From positions 1,550,001 to 1,614,000 of the forward strand of contig QYRS01000007.1 in the NCBI GenBank assembly GCA_006503535.1: DNA of 64,000 nt, written 5' to 3'. Positions 56,981 to 64,000 of the stretch are shown here, piece by piece. Source of the DNA: Arthrinium phaeospermum (lineage: Eukaryota > Ascomycota > Sordariomycetes > Amphisphaeriales > Apiosporaceae). Both the position numbers and the translations under genes were made by a program. Numbering within the stretch: the stretch's first letter is position 1; each line of letters starts with the position of its first letter. The notes beneath the pieces are model-generated. The model made no database searches. It saw only the letters and a program-made list of their open reading frames with translations, and was not told the DNA's origin.

Positions 56981-57673
56981 ATGGAATGGCGCGTGGGTAT
57001 GGATGGCCACCTAGAGCTTAGGCGCGGCGTAGGCGCATGGGTGCGTGACAAGATATAGATATGATGAGAGGGAGAGAGCAGCGGCAATAAGCTCAGGTGA
57101 AACTGTCCGAGTAGAACTGAAGAGGGAAAACGAGGAAAACCAAATGGGCGTACAAATCGGAGGAAGAGCGTATAGTTATTTTTTTCAAAGGTAAATAAGC
57201 GTCGCAGGAGGGTTTCTTTCTCCCTTGGCTCATGTATGTATGGACTTGACTTACCTTTCAGCGTGCTTGCTATACAACTGTACTTGGATGTTTGGACTGT
57301 TCTTTCTGGAATGCCTGTGTATGTATGCGCGGCTAAGCACATGGTGCTCTTGACATCGCGACTCAACATAGACGGCAAACAGTGTTTTGGGATCATCGTC
57401 TCTCGTTCCGTCTAGGTTTCTGGTTTTCATACCACGTTGACATATTTATCACGTATGGGTTCAGCGATCTAAATGCATATAATCTTGGTTAAACCAACGA
57501 CATCATTTGTTTTGTCTAAGCTCTTATCAGGTATCATGGCTGTACAGAAGTCTATGAGTGGTACACAAGCCCCCTTCGCTGTGCCTTAACAGCTGCGTCG
57601 CGTTGGTTTGACCTGCCCCTGAAGGCTTCATTACTAATCTATATGTCGTTCGTCCTTGTGTCATGGTCTGGGC
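56981..57673. other. Convergent 3' gap, no gene seen
   Basis: About 690 bp between the HECT stop (+) and the CCT5 stop (-). Random short frames; holds both 3' UTRs. Confidence 0.5.
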
Positions 57674-59578
57674 TTAGAAGTCCTCCTCGCCAGATCCGCT
57701 GACAATGACGTTGTTAACCTTGAGGACCATGCGGCATAATTGCGTGGCCAGCTGGAGCTGCTGCTTCTTGCCAATGAGGGGGTCGATAACGAAGGACTTC
57801 TTCATGTCGTTGCTGCCCTTGTTCATGCAGTCCACACCCAGCTTGCCTCGGACTTCGTCGCCGCCCTTGACCTGCTGAGACTTGACCTCGGCCAGAGTGG
57901 CAATGGGGTTCATGCCACTGTTCTCGGCCAAAGTCATGGGCACGGTATCCAGAGCCTCGGCGAAAGCGCGCATGGAGTATTGCTCCAGGCCGGGGGTCTT
58001 GACGGCGGCGTCCTCGACTGCTAGCGAGCAGGCAATTTCAGCGGCGCCACCACCGTAGACGACTCGGTTATCTCTAACCAAGTTGCGCACAACACACAGG
58101 GCGTCATGCAGAGATCTCTTGGCCTCATCGATGATCTGTATAGGAGTTAGCAGTCGACCCACTTAGAGTTAGAGAATCAAACAGTTACGTACCATCTTGT
58201 TGCTGCCCCTGACGAAGATGGTGACAGCGCGGGTGTTGGCACACTCCTCAATTACCAGCATCTTCTCTCTTGTCGTACCAAAGGTCATCTCACGGACAAC
58301 GCCGGCGGTTCCCAGCTTCTCCGGCTTCAGGTCCTCGAATCGCGGTACTATCCTTCCGTTTGTGGCGATAGCAATCAGCTCGATCTCGGGACCACCAACC
58401 CATCGCACCGCAGGAAGCTCGTTCTGCAGCAGCAGATGGTTGGCCTCGTCATCGAAGCCCCACTGGCAGATGGCCAGGTTGGCACCAGCATCCTTGATCT
58501 GTTGGATCATCTCGATGAACTTTTCGCGCTCGTAAGTTTGGAGCTTCTTGAACTCTTCCACGGTACCGATATCGAGTCGGTGCTTGGTCTTGGGCTTCGG
58601 CGGCTCGAAGGCGCATGTCAGGATCGCAATCTTGGCATCTCTGACCTCGGAAGGCATCTGGGGGTGGGAGAAATCCTTGTCCACAATGACACCCTTGACG
58701 AGAAGAGTGTCCTCCAGAGAACCACCGACTTTACCGTCGACCTTGATCAACTCGAAGTCCACGTCCTTTCGCTCGAAATCGGCGACAGACAGAACGGCGT
58801 CGACGGCGATGTTGGAGAACTGGTCGTGTGCCTTGGACACAATCTTGCTTCCTAAACTTGTTCGTGCCACCTTGACGAGGTTCTCTGTGTCCGTCCGGCT
58901 GAACTCGATCGTGTCTGCTATCCGGTCCAACTCAGCAACGGCAATGTCACAGGCCTGGTCGTAGCCATCGGCGATTCGGATGGGGTGGATTCCCTTGTCG
59001 ATGAGTTCGGCAGCCTGCTCCAACAGCGCACCCGCCAGCACAACGACACCAGTCGTACCGTCACCGATCTCGTCGTCTTGGGATTTCGAAAGCTCGACCA
59101 ACAGCTTGGCTATGTGGTTGGAGATCTCCATCTGCTGTAAGATGGTGGCTCCATCGTTTGTGACTGTGATATCGCCGTCGGGGGAAATGAGAATCTTATC
59201 CAGGCCTCGGGGGCCCAGAGATGTCTTGACGACGTTTGCGACGGTTCGGGCGGCGAGAATGTGGGACTTGACGGCCTCGTTTCCATATTGACGCTTCTTC
59301 TTTCCTTGACTGTTCACATTAGTTTGTTAGAGTTGTCCTCTTCCATGGATAGCGGGGGGGTTGACGGGTGTGACGTACTCTCGGACCACGATGAAAGGTC
59401 GACCCTGCTCATCTTTCATCACCGACGCTGCAAGTGATATCTGTTAGTATGCCGGGGCGCAGTGGCGGCCACACAGGGACAGCTCGTACCATTTGACAAA
59501 TCCAGATCTGAAGCTTCATATTAGCAAAGGGTCTCCTATGGTGGGGTAATTCGTCGGGGGAGTCGTACTCATCGCCAT
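57674..59578 (-). CDS. CCT5: Chaperonin CCT/TRiC subunit epsilon
   Basis: Five exons: 59578-59569 (10 nt), 59507-59490 (18 nt), 59427-59379 (49 nt), 59309-58193 and 58135-57674. Introns are 61, 62, 69 and 57 nt, all GT-AG; total 551 residues. The tiny 5' exons build the conserved start [17 protein letters not shown], then GRPFIVVR, joining [23 protein letters not shown]-site motifs are [22 protein letters not shown] and [13 protein letters not shown]; the late [15 protein letters not shown] and [10 protein letters not shown] blocks identify subunit 5. The ring complex folds actin, tubulin and other cytosolic proteins. The frame is fully intact and the length normal. Confidence 0.97.
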
Positions 59579-62500
59579 CTTGAAGAATCCCGGGGGCTCG
59601 CAGGAGCTCAAACAGCTGACAATAACGCTTAGGGATTCGGCAGGAACACAGCAGGTACGTTAAACTGCTAAATGTCGTGAATCGAAGCTGTTTTAACCAG
59701 GTCCTCTCTGCCTTACGACTTGCCCGCCAAAATCTCCAAATTCTAGCGGCCCGCCCAAGATTTCCGCGGGGTCGGATTAATGATTCCCCACCTAGGAGCT
59801 CCTTAGGTGTTAATTGATTGATCTGATGCCTCAAGAGCTGCTCACAGAGCATTGGTCTCCAGCTATTGCGCACCTAACAATCACACATGTACTGGTGTGC
59901 GTACATAAAATGCTGTACAGCTTTCTCTGATTGATGACTTGGTGCTCTCTCAATGCTGCTGGCTGCTGCTAAATTTGTGTAGTCGACCCGTATGCGGCGA
60001 GCGTTTGAATGCTCTCCCTCAGCTAAGAACAGAACAAAAACACGTTTGGCTAGCTGTGAATTCCCTAAACTACTCAAAATGTAATAAGAAACAAATTGAT
60101 AGTACCGGCTCAGAGCGACACCACCGAAAGCTATCTCCCATTCCCTGAAGATGTACTCAAATATTACCTTCCTATACAATGCCCAGTAAGGAATTGAGAC
60201 ATGTGCTCCAGCTGTCTTCGATGGCAGCTGCATGCCAAGAGACGTCATATCTATACTTCATCCCCTGCCCCAGCCCCTCAGCTAATCTTTTTTGACTAAG
60301 TTGGGGAAGAGTGTGGAGGGGAAGAAGAAAGGGCAAGTCGATGTTATCATAGCTTCGTAGGGCAGTTCAGCTCAAACTATTGAAGAAAATGGGATACCCC
60401 TACCAGTCTTGATTGAAGATGGTCAACACAAGTACTACCTGGCACCTGGTTCAATCTACATGTAGCTAAGAATCGCGTTCTTGTTTCGTCAACAACTTGT
60501 ATGTAACCAGTGAATATATTAATACAACGAACGATGCTGCGCGTACCGATGTCAGATTCAGCTACTACAGTATGCACCCAACATGAGGCAAATTGGGCAG
60601 TGCAGTGCCTTCCAGTCTGAGTCATTACCGTTGATACTCACCCTCAAAGTGGTTGGTATAAGGTCGAACCAGAATACTTTGATACCCATCTCATTTAAAC
60701 AGTCATGGAGGCTTGCCGAGCAAGCTCTTGACTCTGGCCGAATTGGTCTTGGTGATGCTCAGTTCTAGGCAAAACTTACAATGCCGTAAGCTGCCCGCCA
60801 CAGGTCAGGTTGGCTTATGCATTGAAACGCCGTGATAGGCGTCAAACGATACAGATGTATGCTAACCCCAGAAACCGTCGAAGATAAAGAAGGCCTTGGC
60901 GGGCTTCAGCCTCAGTACGCCTTATACAATGGCGACACAAGCCGTCCGACGTTGAAAGACCACCATCCGAACCAATGGGCTGAGTTAGGGTTCACCCCTG
61001 TAACGCGGCTTGCTTGGGCTACCAGGTAACGCCGGGTAAGGCTACCTAAGCGGTAAGCTTAAGTAGACACTGGCCAACCACCAAGTGCGTTTGAGTTGGC
61101 GGGAAGCCCAAGTGTTTGCCGGGGCTTCATCTATCGGCAGCTGAGGTTATATAAAGTGCCGCATATGATTGGTTCATCTTGAAACTTTTTATCCCTCTGA
61201 AGTCCAGGACTAGGCGCGACATACTGTTGCAGGTATAAGGAAAAGACGCGTCAGTAGACAGACAAGAGCAAAGAGCGCACCGCACTGGCAGAAGAGCCCT
61301 AGAATGAGTCTGCCAACATGGAGCGAGAATACACACATCCGGGACAAGCGGGGTTTCCCGCGGAGTCTCCGTTGGAGACCACAATGCGCACTTCTCGAAC
61401 ACTTGGTCGGCTTCGATACGTCACCGTCGCGGCTCCAGATTCCAGGACGAAAAAAATCCTAGCACCAACACCTAGATATTAATCCGGCAAGCTCTGCCGC
61501 CCGAGCTGGGAGTGGGGATGTGCCGGGAATGCGCCGACCTCGCAGAACGGCTAGAGGGATAGGTAGCAATGCATTGCGCTGGGGCCCGGTATTCATCAAT
61601 TTGTGTTGCTGTGGTACCTGAAAGTGTGCAGAGATCGTCTCTGCAAATTATCCCCCAAGCCCCCCTAGTGCAGCTTATTTGCCAGCAGACGAAGATTGCA
61701 TTAGGAAAGGCACGATTGGGATTGGCCTACATGGATGTGTGACGACGCGTCCAACAAGCGAATTTTATGTCGTGGGCCGCTGCAGAATTACAGTAAGGAA
61801 CCTGGGAGGGCTGTACTGTAGCATTCGGCAAACGAGCTGGGAATCCGGCCGGCGCTGACTGTACCTGTAGATCCCAGAGATAAGGTTCTTGGCCTATGCA
61901 GGAACGGAGCTGCAGAATCGGTATCAGTAACATGGTCGAACATGACATGACAGATGTCCGTGTTATGAGGAATGGTAGCAGCCCGTGATGTCGACGGATA
62001 CCAGCATGCCGACTACAACAGAAATGTATTAATAGAACCGCAGTCAGGCTGAGCCGTTAAGGCCAACGCTTTTCGACGGGTCTGCGTTGGTCCTTCTGAC
62101 AAGACATATACCACCAATGTACCAAAAGATCCATCAGTTTGGCCCAGCGGTACATTCAATCAGTCTGCGATAAAATGGGACACATCAAAATCGTGATGAC
62201 TTCTCCAGTACCTTCCCAACGGAGCCAGCGAGTGCCCTACGATTAGTGGGAAGAACAAAAGCTTATGTCGTGTCGTGTCGTGTCGTGTCGTGTCGTTGGG
62301 GCTTACAGTAAGTAGGTTGTTTGATCGAAGAAAAAAACCAAAACAGAAAAAACAAACAAGGCCAGTATCAGACGAACTCGTTTGGCGTGGCTTTGTAACT
62401 GGGTTCATCGCTGTCTTCGGATTTATAGCCTTTGCTTGGTTCTTGATTGGATCTCCAACGGAGCGTTGCAGTTTACTGACATGGCACCAGTATGCTGTTC

Positions 62501-63699
62501 CCTTGACTCTTGCGGTCAACTAGGAACTGCGCAACCGGCCAGCCAGCATTGCTAGCCAGCCGATAATGAGAAAGGCTGGTCGTTTACTTTAGCTGCATGT
62601 GTGCAGTTCGGAATTATCGCCGTGTGCAAGTTTGATAGCAGTGCCGGATTTGGAGAAGCGGTTTGGTCTCCCCAACTTCCCCCCAATAAGTCCATGGTCG
62701 GATGACTACTGGCCTGATGGCAGCTGCACTGCAATCAGTCGTTGGCGGAAGTGCAGGTGCAGACCGTCGGTCTTATTGTCCTCCGAATCCTCTCACTTCC
62801 AGCATCCAGTCTTTTTCCGGCAGGATGTGGCTGTGTGTCAGTCAATTGGACCCTTTTGCAGCCCAAAACAAGCAACTTATGGGGGGACGAGTAATTGAGA
62901 ATCCATGGGTGCGTCGAGTAGCAATTTAACTTTGACGGCTGGCACTGACTCAACGAGCGAAAATCCCATGCCCACCCCCTGCTCGCTGCAGATGTACTCT
63001 CGTGTCGACTGGCCCATACGCCATACATGCTTTGATTGTTTCTTCTTGTTATTTTTGGCCGGCTCTGGCATCTGGTATCTGGCCATCTGGCCATCTACGC
63101 CCAATTCCCGAACGGTCGGCAAAGGGGTCCCAGTGGTCAGCCGACTGCTTTGATCAATTGCATGTTGATGTGCTCACTTGGCCGTACGCGCCTGGTACCT
63201 GCTCTCCAAAGCTTCGTCCACCGTTCGGTAGCTTCTCTCGAACGCATCTACCGTCCGGGCATGGGTGCTATTAGCAGGCTTCAATAGATTCCCGCCCTAC
63301 CATGGTCCATTAGGACATCATCTGCCATCTCAATTCGATCAGGCGTTGTGTCGTATTTTGCCAGCTCGGCAGTGGATATGCTGAGATAATGGCCGTTCGT
63401 GTTATCCCTTCTGGCTTCTGGCGCCCCTCAGGCCCCGTTGCTGATCCCAGAACCCTAGCACGCTACCGCCGCCTCATTCGTGCTTGCCATGCAGCCCCTC
63501 CCCACATGGGCCATGCCCGTTTCGACGCCGCTTGGCCCAGTACACTCCTCGTCCAATTTCCGGTATGCCACCTGCTATTCAGGAACCAGCCCAGGAACCA
63601 CAGACGGTGGGGAGAAGGCAGAGCCAAGAGATGATATACCCCAGTCCATGACGATCGGCCCCCTTTCAGGCTATGGGGACCACCCTGCTATGGTCTTCT
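59579..63699. other. About 4.1-kb stretch without a convincing gene
   Basis: The CCT5 upstream region is followed by a long run of short frames on both strands with no recognised domain. A small run of GTCGT units (about 6) is at 62267-62296. One 82-codon frame at 62275-62523 contains a hydrophobic stretch, but it starts inside that microrepeat and has no other support. The composition is not AT-rich, so no RIP relic is evident. Confidence 0.45.
62267..62296. repeat. Pentanucleotide microsatellite (GTCGT)n
   Basis: About six consecutive GTCGT units. Confidence 0.85.
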
Positions 63700-63706
63700 T
63701 ATAAAG
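63700..63706 (+). promoter_or_regulatory. TATA box of the gene at 63866
   Basis: TATAAAG about 160 nt upstream of the ATG, followed by a CT/CA-rich leader typical of strongly expressed fungal genes. Confidence 0.5.
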
Positions 63707-63865
63707 GCCTTCCTCCAGAGATGATCCCTAGTCGATTCCATCCTGTCGCCAACCACCAGTTTCCCACCACTCGTCATTCATTAGACCATATCTTCTTCTA
63801 GTCATTCATTTATCTAGGCTCAACAGTCTAGACTTCAGAAAGAAGATCAAAAATCACCGGTGACC

Positions 63866-64000
63866 ATGCGTTTCTCTTTAGCCGCCCAGGCCCTCGTCGG
63901 TGCCTCCATGGCCCTGGCCGCTCCCACCACCTTCAGCTTGGAGGACCTTGGCGACAGAATCGAGCATGGAATCAACAAGCTCATCAAGGAGCTTGCCCGC
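63866..64000 (+). CDS. Secreted protein, 5' end only (cut by the window edge)
   Basis: The ATG at 63866 opens 45 codons with a signal peptide (MRFSLAAQALVGASMALAAP), followed by TTFSLEDLGDRIEHGINKLI. The frame is open at the window edge. A TATA box and a C-rich leader support a real gene. The family cannot be told from this fragment. Confidence 0.7.
   Translation, partial: MRFSLAAQALVGASMALAAPTTFSLEDLGDRIEHGINKLIKELAR

Noticed and set aside
62275..62523. Small membrane protein gene
   Set aside because: Starts in a microsatellite, a single hydrophobic stretch only, no promoter or homology evidence.
1..64000. CRISPR arrays, phage or bacterial operon features
   Set aside because: Intron-containing eukaryotic genes throughout; no spaced direct repeats.

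Overview
The window is nuclear DNA of a filamentous ascomycete (Pezizomycotina, most likely a Sordariomycete). Genes are moderately dense, with spliceosomal introns mostly 50-100 nt long, fungal versions of housekeeping proteins, and a transposon that looks destroyed by repeat-induced point mutation (RIP). No bacterial, plasmid or CRISPR feature is seen.

Layout. 1-3.4 kb: the end of an unknown gene, then a divergent pair of decayed, secreted, Hce2/Ecp2-effector-like genes. 3.5-17 kb: UTP14 (-) divergent from mitoribosomal mL41 (+), an HSL-type lipase/esterase (-) divergent from TSR2 (+), and a BSD-domain protein (-). 17.4-19.3 kb: the oxidative-stress regulator YAP1 behind a long leader. 19.8-21.9 kb: an extremely AT-rich 2.1-kb element with terminal inverted repeats and TA flanks. 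22-31 kb: a CUE2-like Smr-domain protein, a secreted DUF5703 glycosidase-like protein, and a PNPOx-like/ferredoxin-reductase-like flavoprotein carrying a 265-bp tandem duplication. 31-36.7 kb: a heavily frameshifted coiled-coil gene, an intron-containing tRNA-His and NMN adenylyltransferase. 38-41 kb: mitoribosomal uS7m divergent from PEX11. 42-48 kb: a secreted carboxylesterase, a protein-kinase C-lobe fragment, an Old-Yellow-Enzyme-like reductase and a GH131 glucanase. 49-59.6 kb: ribosome factor REI1, divergent from an AZUL-HECT ubiquitin ligase, and chaperonin CCT5. 59.6-63.8 kb shows no convincing gene. At 63.87 kb a secreted-protein gene starts and runs off the end.

Functionally this is a core housekeeping stretch: cytosolic ribosome biogenesis (UTP14, TSR2, REI1), mitoribosome (mL41, uS7m), protein folding and turnover (CCT5, HECT), NAD synthesis, peroxisome division and redox control. 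Between these lie secreted hydrolases typical of a plant-associated or saprotrophic fungus. I see no gene cluster dedicated to one pathway.

A recurrent oddity is single-base frame breaks inside otherwise well conserved genes (UTP14, BSD protein, DUF5703 protein, flavoprotein, uS7m, carboxylesterase), often in G/C runs or GCGCG motifs. This suggests indel errors in the assembly rather than mass pseudogenisation. The Hce2-like genes, the coiled-coil gene and the kinase fragment look more like real decay. Exon boundaries were read by eye from GT/AG sites and frame continuity. I found no system that I can call truly new; the best leads are listed as findings.
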